A stretch of DNA of 64,000 nucleotides from Thelonectria olida. Lineage: Eukaryota; Ascomycota; Sordariomycetes; Hypocreales; Nectriaceae. Of the stretch, positions 11,170 to 22,586 are shown piece after piece. Both the position numbers and the translations under genes were made by a program. The stretch is from contig JAGPYM010000031.1 in NCBI GenBank assembly GCA_020736575.1, positions 370,326-434,325 on the forward strand, written 5' to 3'. The first letter of the stretch is position 1, and each line of letters opens with the position of its first letter. The notes under the pieces are model-generated. The model was not told where the DNA came from and made no database searches. It saw nothing but the letters and a program-made list of their open reading frames with translations.

Positions 11170-12120
11170 GGTTCGTTGCCGGACTATGAATCGATTCGAC
11201 TGGCACTAGCCATTCAGCCGTTGGTGAAATAGGGGCGGTGTTTTGCAAACAGAAGTTTGCTATCCAGGTACGAATAGAGAAGTCAGAAATCCTTGGGGGA
11301 TTAAGAGGGAAGTGAGAGTATTTAAGCCCAACAGTAAGCGTAGCCTGATGAGGGGTTTCGCCTTCCACAGCCACCGAAAAATGCACTTTGAAAAGCCACA
11401 CAGAGGCACATTGAAACACGGAGCCCGCGCTCATTGGCCACACGGGCGGCTAACAGGCTCGTTGGCTCGATGGAAATGATGCGACCTTGTCTTCTCTCAG
11501 AATTACAATGGGCACATGTCGAGAAGAAGAGGGCAAGGGGTGGGGGGTGCAAGCACTATTGGTCCATTCTGCTCCTAGGCGCATGACGATATACTCTCAG
11601 ATGTACAAGGCAGAGCTGAAGCACATGAGAAGCATTGGCCCCGTACCGCGGTTCTGCCTTTGGGAGAAGCAAGTGGCTGAGAGCATGCTTGCTGGCTGCG
11701 GCAGAACGTGCAGGAGCTGAGGTGTTAGGTGCAGATGAACGCCAGTCTGGGCTCCGTGGACATATTTGTGTTTTAAATAGAAACTTGATGAAAGGAGGAA
11801 TTCGCAACAAAGCTGAAAGACTGCACGCAAATTTGCCAAAGGCCAATACTATCTCCACGTGGCTAATCAACACCACAAGTCTCGAGGTTGAATCCGCTAG
11901 ACTATTGAGATTTTTGCTTGAATTTCCAACCACAATTCCTCCTTTTAGCATCATGCAGCAATATGCCGTAATGCAGACCAGCCAGAGTGATATTCCCTTT
12001 CGGCAGTTTCACGTTCCACAAGCAGCGGGGAAGCGTTTTCGTTTGATCTCCATCTCATGAGTCAATTTCCTTCTCTCCGTTTGCGGGCATCTTTGTTCCA
12101 GTCCAGTCTTTCTTGTGGCC
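11170..12120. other. Divergent promoter region, NLR gene and FAD monooxygenase
   Basis: 951 bases between two divergently transcribed genes, so both promoters lie here. Pyrimidine-rich stretches near 12060-12110 immediately upstream of the monooxygenase ATG are typical of fungal core promoters. I see no further gene. Confidence 0.55.
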
Positions 12121-13884
12121 ATGGATAGCTTGTCAGTTGTTCCCGTTGCAATCATCGGCGGCGGTCCCGTTGGACTCGCCTCCTCCATCCTTCTCTCGCT
12201 CCGGGGTATCCCCCATGTTCTCTTTGAGCGCCATCCAGGCACGTCAATCCACCCAAAGGCTTGCGGCATTAACCAGCGTACCAATGAGATCTTCCGCGTC
12301 TTGGGCATCGAACAGGATGTCTACGCAGTGTCTGCCCCCGCCGAAGTCAGCGTTCGTACGGCATGGTATACCAGCCTGGGGCCCGACGGCAAGGAAATCT
12401 TTTCGCGCGACGCTTGGGGTGGAGGGCAATACGCCGAGGAGTATCAAACGCACAGTCCGAGTCGCTATTGCATGCTCCCGCAGATCCGCCTCGAGCCCAT
12501 CCTCCAACGTCGTGCTATCGCCCTCAATCCCGATGGCATCAGAAGCCAAACCGAGGTGACCTCTCTGAACGAGACGAGCAACGGCTCTGTCGTCGTAAAG
12601 GTCCGACCTGCCGATAGAGACAAAGAGTACGAGATACTGGCCCGCTTCGTCATCTGTGCCGACGGAGGACGCACCTTCACAGCAGCGCTCGGCGTTGAAT
12701 GGACTGGCCAGAAAGACATCTTCAAGATGGTCACTGCACACTTCCGAGCGCCGTTGAGTTCATGTCATCCCGACCCCAGCAACTTTATAACCTGGTTTTC
12801 AAGCCCCAAGAACGAGGGAAGTGTCAAGTCAGGCGCCATCTATCAGATCGGGCCGTGGCCAACTCCCGAAGATAAGACTGAGGAATGGGTCTTCCTCTGC
12901 AACATGGCCAGCACCGACCCGACGTCTTTTACGGCAGAGAGTATGAAGGAAAGAATCAGGAACGCCCTCGAGATTCCGGACATCCCCATCGACGTGATAA
13001 GTCTGAGCCACTGGAACGTAAACGCCATCAACGCTTCCCGCTACCGCGTGGGCCGTGTTTTCTTGGTAGGCGACGCTGCACATCAGGTCCCTCCTTGGGG
13101 TGCTCTGGGAATGAACACGGGCATCCAAGATGTTCAAAACCTCGTATGGAAGCTGGAGTTGGCACTGAAGGACGAGAAGAAGTATGACGCGCTTCTCAAC
13201 AGCTTCGACACTGAGCGTCGCCCCATTGGCCAACAGGCTGGGCTCTCCAGCTTGAACAACCTTCTCATGCACCGAGGAGTCATAGATGCCGCGCTGGGCA
13301 TCAGCGATAAAAAGTCGCGGGAAGAGAATGAGCAGGCAGTAGAGATATTATGTGACGAGACGCACCCAGAGAACCAGGCCAAGCGAGAAGCCGTCAAGAA
13401 GGCTTCAGAGATCTTGGACAGTGAATTCAAAGCACCAGGCTCTGAGATAGGGTGGTTTTATCCCTCTGCCGACATCAACAACGAGGGCGGAAACCGACAT
13501 GGTGGGCAACTCTCCGAGGACGGGACATTCAACCAGACGATGTACCACCCATCTACCATCCCTGGACACCATCTGCCACACTGCTGGGTGGAGAGACAAG
13601 GCGAGCGAGTGGCAGTTCGTGATCTGGTCCTCCTGAACAAGATGCTTCTTCTCGCGCGGTCCCAAGGATGGGAGTCGTTTGAGGGTGATCTTGTCCATGT
13701 GGAAGTGATTGGACCAGGTGGATGGGAGGACGTCTCCGGAAACTGGGAAAGACAATGCGGCGTCAGCAGGCAAGGAGCTGTTCTGGTTCGCCCAGACGGC
13801 ATCGTTGGGTGGCGTGGTGAGCTGGGAAGCGAGTTGTTTCAGACATGGTCAACTGTGCTTGACAAGGTGCTGCACCGAACCTAA
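12121..13884 (+). CDS. Group A FAD-dependent aromatic monooxygenase
   Basis: A single-exon gene of 587 residues. The ATG at 12121 is chosen because the frame upstream opens only with a GTG. It has all three flavin hydroxylase fingerprints: the ADP-binding glycine motif (IIGGGPVGLA, residues 11-20), the DG motif (CADGG, about 179-183), and the GD motif (VFLVGDAAHQVPPWGALGMN, about 314-333). The C-terminal domain (about 420-587) resembles the thioredoxin-like end of phenol/pentachlorophenol/MhpA-type hydroxylases. The reaction would be NAD(P)H- and O2-dependent hydroxylation of a phenolic ring, in the cytosol. The substrate is unknown. It heads a run of oxidoreductases and aromatic-type enzymes up to 25.8 kb. 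Confidence 0.88.
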   Translation: MDSLSVVPVAIIGGGPVGLASSILLSLRGIPHVLFERHPGTSIHPKACGINQRTNEIFRVLGIEQDVYAVSAPAEVSVRTAWYTSLGPDGKEIFSRDAWGGGQYAEEYQTHSPSRYCMLPQIRLEPILQRRAIALNPDGIRSQTEVTSLNETSNGSVVVKVRPADRDKEYEILARFVICADGGRTFTAALGVEWTGQKDIFKMVTAHFRAPLSSCHPDPSNFITWFSSPKNEGSVKSGAIYQIGPWPTPEDKTEEWVFLCNMASTDPTSFTAESMKERIRNALEIPDIPIDVISLSHWNVNAINASRYRVGRVFLVGDAAHQVPPWGALGMNTGIQDVQNLVWKLELALKDEKKYDALLNSFDTERRPIGQQAGLSSLNNLLMHRGVIDAALGISDKKSREENEQAVEILCDETHPENQAKREAVKKASEILDSEFKAPGSEIGWFYPSADINNEGGNRHGGQLSEDGTFNQTMYHPSTIPGHHLPHCWVERQGERVAVRDLVLLNKMLLLARSQGWESFEGDLVHVEVIGPGGWEDVSGNWERQCGVSRQGAVLVRPDGIVGWRGELGSELFQTWSTVLDKVLHRT

Positions 13885-14458
13885 TCTTTTGATAATCTGG
13901 GCTCGGGTGGAAACTGAAGGTGTCTATTGTAAGGGTTGAAAACAAGGCGAAGGAACTATGTATAACGGGTAAATAGAAGGCAGTTACCTGGGTGCTTAAG
14001 ATCATAGGACAAGCTGACTTCTGGGCGGACGTTCTGATGGCTTCGAACTTCTCGCTTTATTAAAGGTTCAGCTTTTGGGTTAGTGAAATCAAGAGAATGG
14101 AAGATCATGGGCAGTGGAAGAGATAAGGATTCATGTTTCTTCTTTCTTATGTATCTCACCTATCCAGCCTCTTCCCCTGAAGGAGACAGCCAATGATTTC
14201 ACCCTTTCAGTAAGCATGTCTGGCAACTGTAGATGGAAAGATGGCCAATTCTTAATCAGACTCTGTGAGTTGGCTGACATCCCCATGTATCATGTTGTGA
14301 GATGGTCGGCTGCTTGCGCAGGCTGCTGGTCTTCTTCATCTCAGTCTCCCAGTACACGCGTAGGGGACTGAGAAAACCATCAAGAATGATGCTCCTTATT
14401 CTGTCTCATTTATTGGAATATCTTAAACGGTAATTGCCTATTCTCAACTCTCTCATCC
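13885..14458. other. Convergent intergenic region
   Basis: 574 bases between the convergent FAD monooxygenase and SDR genes, holding their 3' ends. No coding signal seen. Confidence 0.5.
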
Positions 14459-15329
14459 TCACGAGTCATAGCTAATCAACCCGTCAATGGTTCCGACATG
14501 CAAACCTCCGGTGATGGGAATATCCGCCGCAGTCGTGAGAGGAGACGCATCGCTCAAGAGATAAATGACAGCTCCGGTCAGGTCATTCTGCGTACTCAGC
14601 CGCTGCATTGGAGGAGCCAGCCACATCTGCTCGCCCTCTCTCTTGCTCTTCGTCGCCCTTACGTTCCGCGTCATGTCCGAGTCCACGAACCCGGGGGAGA
14701 TGGTGTTTACTCGGATCTTGTGCGGTGCCAACTCGACGGCGAGCACCTTGGACAGCATCAACACGCCGCCCTTTGATGCGTTGTAGGCTGCCATGCGGTA
14801 GCCGGGGAGGGCGATGTGAGCCGACTGGGAGGCGATGAGGACCATGCTGCCGCCTGTGCCTTGCTTGATCATTTGTTTGGCTGCTAGTTGGGCAGCGAAG
14901 AATGTCCCTCTCACCTACATTGCGTCAATTTTGTACTTTGGGATTCGAGAGCACGCTTACGTTGATGTTTTGGATCCTGGTAAACTCGTCCCAGGTTTGA
15001 TCAATAAACGGCTTGTCAATGGCAATGCCCGCGGCGGGCACCAAGCCATCAATCGAGCCCAGCTCGTCAATGGCTTTCGCAAAGGCCGAGTTCAGGCTCT
15101 GCTCGTCGGTGACGTCTGTGGGAATGTACACCGTCTTTGTTCCAAACGTTTTGCTGAGTTCCTCGAATTCGGGAATCGGCTTCTCTTGAATGTCGAGCAC
15201 TGCCACGTTGCCGCCCATTTCGCAGATGGCGCGCGTCACGGCGAAGCCGATGCCTTGAGCACCTCCTGTGACGACGTAGTTGCGCTTGCGCAGTTCGAAC
15301 ATTGGGCGGACATTTTGTAAATCGGACAT
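14459..15329 (-). CDS. Short-chain dehydrogenase/reductase (classical SDR)
   Basis: Two exons, 14961..15329 and 14459..14914, separated by a 46-nt intron (GTAAGC donor, TGTAG acceptor), give 274 residues. The ATG at 15329 is preferred over an upstream TTG. The nucleotide-binding motif TGGAQGIG is at residues 20-27, an acidic residue ends strand 2 (VLDIQ), pointing to NAD(H) preference, the usual N-A-G position reads PAAG, and the catalytic set is Ser152/154 with Tyr167-x3-Lys171 (YNASK). Overall it resembles the D-arabinitol/sorbose/mannitol dehydrogenase branch. Substrate is not determined. It is one of two SDRs in this run of metabolic genes, and the next gene upstream on the same strand is the FMO-like enzyme, 694 bases away. 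Confidence 0.88.
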
Positions 15330-16023
15330 GTTGAAGGCTGTGGTGGATGAAAAGTACAATGAGGGAATCTTAGAATACGACGCAGTTTGTTCGGTGGCCA
15401 AGTCCTTGTCTTGTTTAAATGTCTACCCGGTCCGGCCTACACCCTTCGACCTCGAGAACCTCCCTCCATGTTCAAGAGCCTTAATCGTTCCGATACCGAA
15501 CCCGTGCCGCGGGGCTAGCTATTAGTCTCAGTGCCATGTAATGCGAGTGGAATGATTAGAGCTGGACTTTGCCGACGCCTGTCACGGTCCGTGTCCGCTT
15601 CACTGGGTTGTCGGATAATGCCCCGGCGACCTGATTAGGGAGATCTTCCTAACCCATCTCAGGCGGCATTCCGCTGAGGGGGTCGGCTCGGGGGATTCAG
15701 GTGGGCTGCGGCGATGATATCGTCTGGAGAAGTGACTCGAGCTTGGTGAGACTCAATCGACGCCGAGAGAGATGGGGAATTTTGGGGTGGCCTCGTTGCC
15801 ATCGCGTAGGTAACTAAGGAATAACATGCTTTGGTGGCAGTGGAAATGAACTCGAGAAAGGAATTGCAATGGCAATCGACAGCATGCTTTCATTTCTCGA
15901 GTGTCTCAGTCTACGCTGGGAGGAGGTCGACATTCAACGGTGAGGTTCCTTGACGTAGAGAGCGGTTGAGACGAAACGCATATCTTTAGATGCGATAAAA
16001 AGTACACTGGAAGTGAATCTAAG
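15330..16023. other. Intergenic: SDR promoter and FMO 3' end
   Basis: 694 bases. A candidate SDR promoter lies in 15330-15700. A near-repeat of about 10 bases (ATTTCTCGAG / CTCGAGAAAG) occurs at 15850-15905 as a loose inverted pair. Nothing else seen. Confidence 0.45.
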
Positions 16024-17791
16024 TTACTCTGCTTGCAAACCGCGCCATTCCTCGCTCAAACCCTTGTAATCCCAAGGCTTATACGGCGCCGTCAGTTCCT
16101 CCATCGCCGACGCCTTTCTTTGCGTCTTCAATCCAAGATCATTCAGCAGCAGATCAATATACGGCAGCGAATCAAAGGCAAAATCCGGAAGCGACGCTCC
16201 ATATCCGCACGGGTACCTCCATTTTCCGAACTGCGTGTGCAGCATCACCTCCTTTGTCACCTCGGAAGCGTCCTTGGGCGCGCGCTTGAGCCTTCCGTCG
16301 AAGAAGGCAGAGATCCAGAGGGCCTGCGCCGTGGCGAACATGGACGTGGAAACCGTCGACACCATGCCGGCAAAGGCGATGTTGCGGTTGAAGTATGCGT
16401 CGGCCGGCACGATGAAGCGGTAATTGCGCAGCGGCTCCTCGTTCTTTTGCTGGGCGCGCAGCACAGGCTGGGCCTTGAGGCTGGGGAACATGTCGCGGAC
16501 CTCCTTGTCGGCTTGGGCGCTGAGCTGCTCGCGCTCTGTGTCTGACTTGGCCAGTCTGGCGTTGAAGTTGAGGAACTTGATGGACGACTCCTTCTTCCAG
16601 CCAGTGGCGCAGATGACAAAGTCGGAGGTGATCTCGGTGCCGTCGGTGAGATGGACCTTGTCGACGTCGAGCCGGTCGATGTCGGCAATGTGAACGCGGA
16701 TCTTGCCCTCCTTGACCAGGTCGAAGAAGTTGGTCGGGTAGTTGTGAATGCCCACGCCACTGCCCGTCCAGAAGGCGTTTTGCCAGGGCTTCAGCTTGAA
16801 CAACTCCGGGTGCTCGTTGTATCCGTGGTCGTCAATGACGCCGTTGCTGAGGAGGTTCCAGAAGTTGTCGACCACGAGCCGTCCTACCGCCGTGCCGTGA
16901 AGCATGCCTCGTAGCATACCGAAGCCGTCCTCTCCGCCCCAGGGGCAGGGACTGAAGAAGGTCAAGGCTCGTGTGTTGAGGAGCTCCTCCATCATCTTCT
17001 TCATTGGGGTAACGTAGGGAGGGCAGAGCCACACGGGGCCTTGTCCTGTTGGTCGGATGATCAGGTCGACTTGCGCATCGCCGTCTGTCGCGAAAATGTA
17101 GGCGCAGTCGAATGCTGATTTTCCTGCACCGACGACAACGGCCTTCTTGCACGTCCCGACGGCGCTGGAGTGTTTGCAAAAGTCCTTGGCGTGGATCAAG
17201 GTGGGAGTGAAGGTCTCCTCGCCGGTGTATTTGGGCATGTTGGGTTGCGAGGTCAATCCCGTAGCTACGATGAGCTTCTTTGCAGTGACCGTCTCGGAGG
17301 CGCCTCCCGATGTAGGCGAGACATGGATGTTCCAACCTCCACTCTCCGTCGCTTCAATTGCGTCCACCTTGGTGTTGAATCGAGTTCTCTCAAACACGCC
17401 GAATTTCTTGGAGAAGTCGGTCAGATAGCGATGCAGCACTGCGGCAGGAATGTGCTGCCCGGGTTTCACTCCATAGACGTCCTCTGACATGGGAAGATCA
17501 GGGTATTCGTATGATCCCCGAAGGTTGTTGGACTTGAGGCCGGGATACAGTCGATCCTTGGACCAAGTCCCGCCACAGCTGCCTTCTGCCTCAATGACGA
17601 GTACATTCTCTCCCGGGTGCAGCTCGATGTAAGTCTTGGCAGCTGCGAGGCCATACCATCCTTGATTTAACACATCTGTTAGTGATATGTCCAGTTTGGG
17701 GGGAGCCATGATGGTCAAGGGGTCGCCTACCTGCACCAATAACGACGAGATCAGGCGAATCGCTCATTGTCCTGATGCTCAAATCACCCAT
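16024..17791 (-). CDS. FMO-like flavin-dependent monooxygenase
   Basis: Two exons, 17731..17791 and 16024..17660, give 565 residues. The 70-nt intron (GTAGGC donor, ATCAAG acceptor) splits the first FAD motif, and splicing restores VVIGAGWYGLAAA (about residues 17-29). A later in-frame ATG (17767) is the alternative start. Further marks are the EAEGSCGGTW segment, a second dinucleotide-binding motif VVVGAGKSAFDCA (about 200-212) for NADPH, and the C-terminal ATGW segment of FMO/BVMO-type enzymes. The protein probably adds oxygen to a soft nucleophile or ketone; substrate unknown. C-terminal hydrophobic stretches (TSMFATAQALWISAFF) may associate it with membranes. Neighbouring SDR and NAT genes suggest a small-molecule pathway, which is inference. 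Confidence 0.83.
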
Positions 17792-18705
17792 TGTCGTGAA
17801 TTGTAATGAATGAATGAATGGCAAGTATTGTTTTCTTATAGTCAGATGTGTTGTATCGTGCAACAATAAGCAGTGTGTTGTACGCACATGTATGCCATGT
17901 CGGGGTCGCTGGCCTTTTTGTATCAGCGATTCAGCTCCCCAGCCAGTCAGTCGGTTAGGCTACGAAGTGCGTCTTGATAACATATCAACACTCGCCTCAT
18001 TTCATGTCACAAAATACAGTGTCCGAAACACTGTCGATTCATCCTTGTCCTGATAGCGGCAAGCTGAACCCCCTGTGTGGTCTTTACCATCCGACATGCC
18101 CGAGAGGGGAAATCCGCTGAATGATAAGACACACACGAGCTAGACTTGCTGGTATGTATCACAAGGCACAACATGCGGGGAAGCACACGAGAGGCGCACA
18201 GCAAGACGAACACCAACGCGATGAGCCGAAGGCTTTCCTCATCAAGACAAGCCATCGGCAATGCGGATCCTCCCCGACAGACCGACTGAACCCTAGCTCC
18301 TTTTAGTGCAAGGCCCGAGAGAGCTCCCAATCATCTTGAGTCGATATCATACAATCAACTATCACATTCAGATTTGGAGAAGAGAGCTTCAGCCAAGATC
18401 ATCTTCAGGGGCCTGTTCGAGTCAGGAAAGCAATGTCATCCACAATCTCCGGGTCCGGACAGACCTGAACCCTTGTTTTTGCTCCCCAAGCACTCACACT
18501 CGCTTCCGATTGGTCTTGACAATCTCCTATTTCCCTACCCCGCATTGATGCAAATTACTACGAGACATCAAACGGCTCTTGGGCTGACAATACGGCATTG
18601 CGTGGAATGTGGAGTGACCTAGATTCAGGCAAACCGTCGTGTCAACGACACAGCGATGGACGGAGTATGCAGTTTATTGTATCGTAGACAAAAATGTATT
18701 TTGTG
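17792..18705. other. Intergenic, nothing recognised
   Basis: 914 bases: promoter of the FMO-like gene and 3' UTR of the N-acetyltransferase gene, both minus strand. A short tandem ATGAATGAATGAATG lies in the FMO leader (about 17806-17820). No other feature seen. Confidence 0.5.
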
Positions 18706-19668
18706 CTATGGCTTTAATTCGCCAACGTGGCCCTTGATAGCTTCTTGCTCCTCTATACTCAGCCTGATGCCAAACCATCGGGCGATTGCCTCTATTCTCT
18801 CTTGTTCCGTCTGGAACGTCTGTATCACTTGCTCATTGCCCCTGACACTCATTTTGATTCGATTCCCGTAAAGCGCGACTGATCCAATCAACTCGTCACT
18901 TTTCTCGCTCATAAGAAATCTCTGAGCCAGTACTGCTTGAGTGAAGATGCTGTTCGGGCTCGTCATTGGGTACAAGTTGAATGTCTCAAAGTCAGATGGA
19001 AAGCACTCCGTCTCCGTGAAACAATAGCCTTCGTTCCAGGCATCTCCTTTGTCCCTGCGGTGCGAATAGACCCACACCCGCTGGCTCGCATCTGAGTGTT
19101 GCGGCAGCTTTGTGAACTCGAGTTTGAGTTGCTGTGGTGCAATTCCTTCTGTGACGCCGCCACCCAGCATGACGGGACGTGTGGGACATGCGGACCCGTG
19201 GCCAACGTCTACCAAGTAGCGGACATTGTTTATCTTGACAAGATTTACTAGGTGACTCCTGGAAGTCAAAATGGAGAGGTCAGCGACACCTGAAGGGAAG
19301 TTTTGTTGCAGTGCGCAAGTGCAATGTACATACCAACCTAACCAAGCTCCCTTTTTACCAGGACATTTGACTCTCCCGACCACATATGTTGATTCAAACC
19401 CCAAGCCCCGAAGAACAGCTCCGAAGAAGTTGTTGTTCTCCATGCAGTATCCTCCCCGGCCACGCACCACGACCTTTTTGAACAAGTCATCGAGGTCTAA
19501 CGATAGGACCTTTGTCCGCGAATAATGCAGCGCAAAGTTCTCGAATGGCACTATTTCCAGTTGTCGTTTCTGAAGCTCGGCTAATAGCTGTAATGGGTCG
19601 TCGGGATGTAAGTGTTGTGGAAAACCGATGTGGTTGAGATATTGGTCGATTTGGTTCTGGCTCAACAT
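18706..19668 (-). CDS. Arylamine N-acetyltransferase
   Basis: Two exons, 19334..19668 and 18706..19258, joined across a 75-nt in-frame intron (GTATGT donor, TTCCAG acceptor), give 295 residues. Read-through would leave a 25-residue insert; splicing gives GAWLGWSHLVNLV, the expected His motif. The catalytic triad is visible: Cys75 in RGGYCMENN, His114 in WSHLVNLV and Asp129 in YLVDVGHG. The length matches the family. NATs transfer an acyl group from acetyl- or malonyl-CoA to arylamines and hydrazines. Known fungal examples detoxify plant benzoxazolinone-derived aminophenol. The start ATG (19668) is the first in frame. It sits in a run with two flavin monooxygenases, SDRs and a dihydroxybenzoate decarboxylase, so a role in arylamine handling is plausible but not proven. 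Confidence 0.9.
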   Translation of the reverse strand: MLSQNQIDQYLNHIGFPQHLHPDDPLQLLAELQKRQLEIVPFENFALHYSRTKVLSLDLDDLFKKVVVRGRGGYCMENNNFFGAVLRGLGFESTYVVGRVKCPGKKGAWLGWYVHCTCALQQNFPSGVADLSILTSRSHLVNLVKINNVRYLVDVGHGSACPTRPVMLGGGVTEGIAPQQLKLEFTKLPQHSDASQRVWVYSHRRDKGDAWNEGYCFTETECFPSDFETFNLYPMTSPNSIFTQAVLAQRFLMSEKSDELIGSVALYGNRIKMSVRGNEQVIQTFQTEQERIEAIARWFGIRLSIEEQEAIKGHVGELKP

Positions 19669-20873
19669 GATGAGTGTAATGCTCGCGACCGTGCTTCGAT
19701 AAGATATGGCGATAATACTGCAACCCAAAGCGTTAAAGCTCGCTCTTTAGTGAAAACTGACTTGTTGATCGTCCTGGGTTGGCATGTTATCTTTGGTGCT
19801 ATTGCCGACATGGCGGCTCATATCCCTGTCACCTGTGAGCGGGAAGTGCGATAACCGTAGCGTCGAGCAGCACATTATTAATTGGCAATTAGGTCCAGTC
19901 ATGAGTAGATTATAGTCAGTGTAGCTATCATTGGTTCTATTTGTACGTTCTACTTAAGGTGTGTTATCCGCCTATCTTGCTCCCACGCTGTCCGAGCCAG
20001 GAAGCTCCTCTGAGTGCCGAAATGGATTAAAAGACATCAAGACATAAAGACAAACAGCAGGTACACACAGGTTACTTAGCCTACAGCGGCAACTTGTCCG
20101 AATGATTTCCAATAACTTGAAGATACTGTTGACACTCGACGGCAACGCCCTCCCCGGGAGTCGTCGCATTCTGTCCGTTGAATTCAATTCCGGGGCCTCC
20201 GATATTTGAAATTTAGTTCCATGCTGGGGACTGTCCCAAATCGTTTGGGAGTCGCTCCCGGGTTCAGTTTCCAGAAATCATCCCTCTGCCGTTGTAGCCA
20301 TGCCAGTCTTTCTGATCAATCTTCAGCTGGAGTGAAGCGGGACTTGTCATACCACGGGTATTTTGATGATTTAAGCAGAAAAAGGTCAAACTGTCCTGAA
20401 AAAAAAACACGACCATTGACTTAACCCCGCGAGGACTCAAATACTGCGTGGGAAGAATTTGGCCTTGGAGTGTTTTGAAATTGAATATCCCAGACGACAT
20501 ACCAATGCTGGGCTTTCTCCAATTTCGGGTCCCAGGCCAAATGGGTCACCGGGTGAGATTGAAAGGACAAGGACATCATTCAGAGTCTATCGATTTTTCT
20601 AGTGATATTCCAGTTTCGCATCAGAATTCGGTGTTGTCAATTTCGACGCACCGTGCCCAATAAATTACGGGCTCTTCGTCTTCGTCGCTGCCAGTGTCGT
20701 TTTGAACGAGGCGTATCCTTCTAATCTAAGACTCGAGCCTGGCGAGCCTTCTAAGAGGACTTACTGGGTTCATAACTAAGGGGTTATAGTTATAACGTAA
20801 GGTGGTCCATAGTAGACGTGTACTATCATGCTGCGCCAGTCACCAGATTCAGCTATCTCTTAGTTGTATCAAA
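19669..20873. other. Intergenic, nothing recognised
   Basis: 1205 bases holding the NAT promoter and the 3' UTR of the next SDR. Several short open frames occur on both strands (for example 20206-20424) but none shows conserved motifs or splice structure. Confidence 0.5.
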
Positions 20874-22084
20874 CTATTGATCCAACATCTCATAAATAGC
20901 CTTAACCTCTGGGACCTTGCTCTCAAGCTCACGTCTTGTCTCCTCCCAAACACGCTGCTGGGCTTTACGGCCGCTCTCTCTCACCATGAAAGGCGGATAC
21001 CTACCAAATAGTTATTAGTATTGCGACCTCAGACTCCCCTCGCTCGATTTCTGGAAAACTGGGACTCACGGTGCGGTATCAAAGTCTTGCATAATCTTCC
21101 CATGCGCGTCCGCCGAAACCGAAACTCCATTGACCAGGGCAGTAGCGCAGATTTGAGGGTCTCTGGCTCCAAAGTTCATGATCAACCTTGGAATCAGTTT
21201 CGCCTGGTTTGGGTTTGTGAGGGGCGTCCATGCTGAACCAGGATCGGCGCTGTTGATTGTCACTTTGTGCAGGTCTGCAGTGGCTGAAACTCGGGCAGCA
21301 AGTTCACGGGCAAAGTAGAGAAGCAGGCCTTTCGAACGACCGTACTGGTGTGCTTGCTCCATGCCTTCCTTGTTGTTGCTGAGCTTTTTGAGATAAGAGC
21401 CAGTCTTTGGCACACCCATGGTGAAGGAGGAGGGATAAATGCCAAAGGTAGTGACAAAAGTTAGAACAGGAGGGGATGGATTGGATGGAGAGGATTTCAG
21501 CAGCGGCAAGAAGAGGAGTGAGACAAGAGCGCCGGACAGGAAGTTGACTTGTATCGCTATTAAACAGTCAGAACCGCCCAAACAGTGCACCAAGTGGGAG
21601 ACTCACAGGTTTCCCAGCCCTCGGGCGACTCGCGGCGATTGAAGGCGAGAATCCCCGCCGTCATCAAGACATGGTCGAGATTCTTCAGCTCCCGTGCCTT
21701 CTTTCCTAGCTCCCGGCAGCCTGCGAAGGACATGAGGTCGGCTTGCCAAACCAGAATGTTGGGCTTGGGCTTCCCAGCGTCGCTGAGCTCTGCCTCGATT
21801 TCCTGCTTGACGCCTCCGCAATCCCTGACGTCGACTAGAACAAGAGTCTCGACGTCGCGATGGGCAAAGAGCTTGGCAGCCCTCGAGCCGAATGCCCCGT
21901 TGGCGCCAGTGATGAGTACAGTCCTCCCTTTGTATGATTTGGTGAGGACGGTAGGCCTGCCATGGCGCTGTTTGTACAGGCTCTGCCAGGGAAAATATTC
22001 GGCAAAAAACAACGGGATTCCAAAGGTCAGCCCGACAACGACGATGGTGCCAATGGCAACAGCATAGAGAGCTGTGTTGGCCAT
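20874..22084 (-). CDS. Membrane-anchored short-chain dehydrogenase (retinol dehydrogenase-like)
   Basis: Three exons, 21607..22084, 21070..21556 and 20874..21000, with introns of 50 and 69 nt (both GTGAGT donors), give 363 residues. The ATG at 22084 is the first in frame after a TTG. Residues 4-28 form one membrane helix, likely an ER anchor with the enzyme facing the cytosol. Then comes TGANGAFG (59-66), an acidic residue after strand 2 (LVDVRD), and Tyr231-x3-Lys235 (YGRSK). The third exon adds YPPFMVRESGRKAQQRVWEE and an end typical of the fungal retinol-dehydrogenase/NAD(P)-binding group, which supports the second intron. Substrate is unknown. It lies upstream of a decayed HET gene and shares direction with the surrounding catabolic genes. 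Confidence 0.87.
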
Positions 22085-22586
22085 TTTCGAGAACAAATAT
22101 GTCGGTTTTCTAGTACGTGTGTCTGTTGTTGGGAAGATGGTGTTGAGACGGGCTTAAATAAGTATCCAATGGATGGAATCCCAGCCATCGTACGACTGCG
22201 GGGTAGTGCGGCTAGATGCGAGATCGGCTGGACCCATCGTATTCGGGTTTCAGTCGTATTTCGTTGTTTTCGCCAAGTAGCGGTATTCGCGTTTTGTCGG
22301 AGGACCCCTGGCCAGTCAACCATCCGCTTTGCGCGTCATGATGGCCTACGAACACTGATATACCCTTTGACATTACGCGCACCTAAGTACATGTAGCTTA
22401 GAGCTTGGAAGACTGTGGTGCGGTCCGCCGTTTTTGTCAAGTAGCGCCGGGCGCGTACTTTATAAGTAGCACAGGTAACATACCTCGCGGGTCACATTAC
22501 ATACCTTACACATGTAGGTAGGTAGCTTATGAATGAATCAGAAATCTGGGAAAAGGGAAGCAATACGGTCAATTTGGCGTTATCTC
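22085..22586. other. Intergenic: SDR promoter
   Basis: About 500 bases upstream of the second SDR. ACATGTA-type and TACCT/AGGTA short repeats occur at 22385-22530 (ACATGTAG twice, TAGGTAGGTAG once). No gene seen. Confidence 0.45.

Noticed and set aside
14835..15320. 161-codon plus-strand frame
   Set aside because: Shadow of the SDR gene on the opposite strand.
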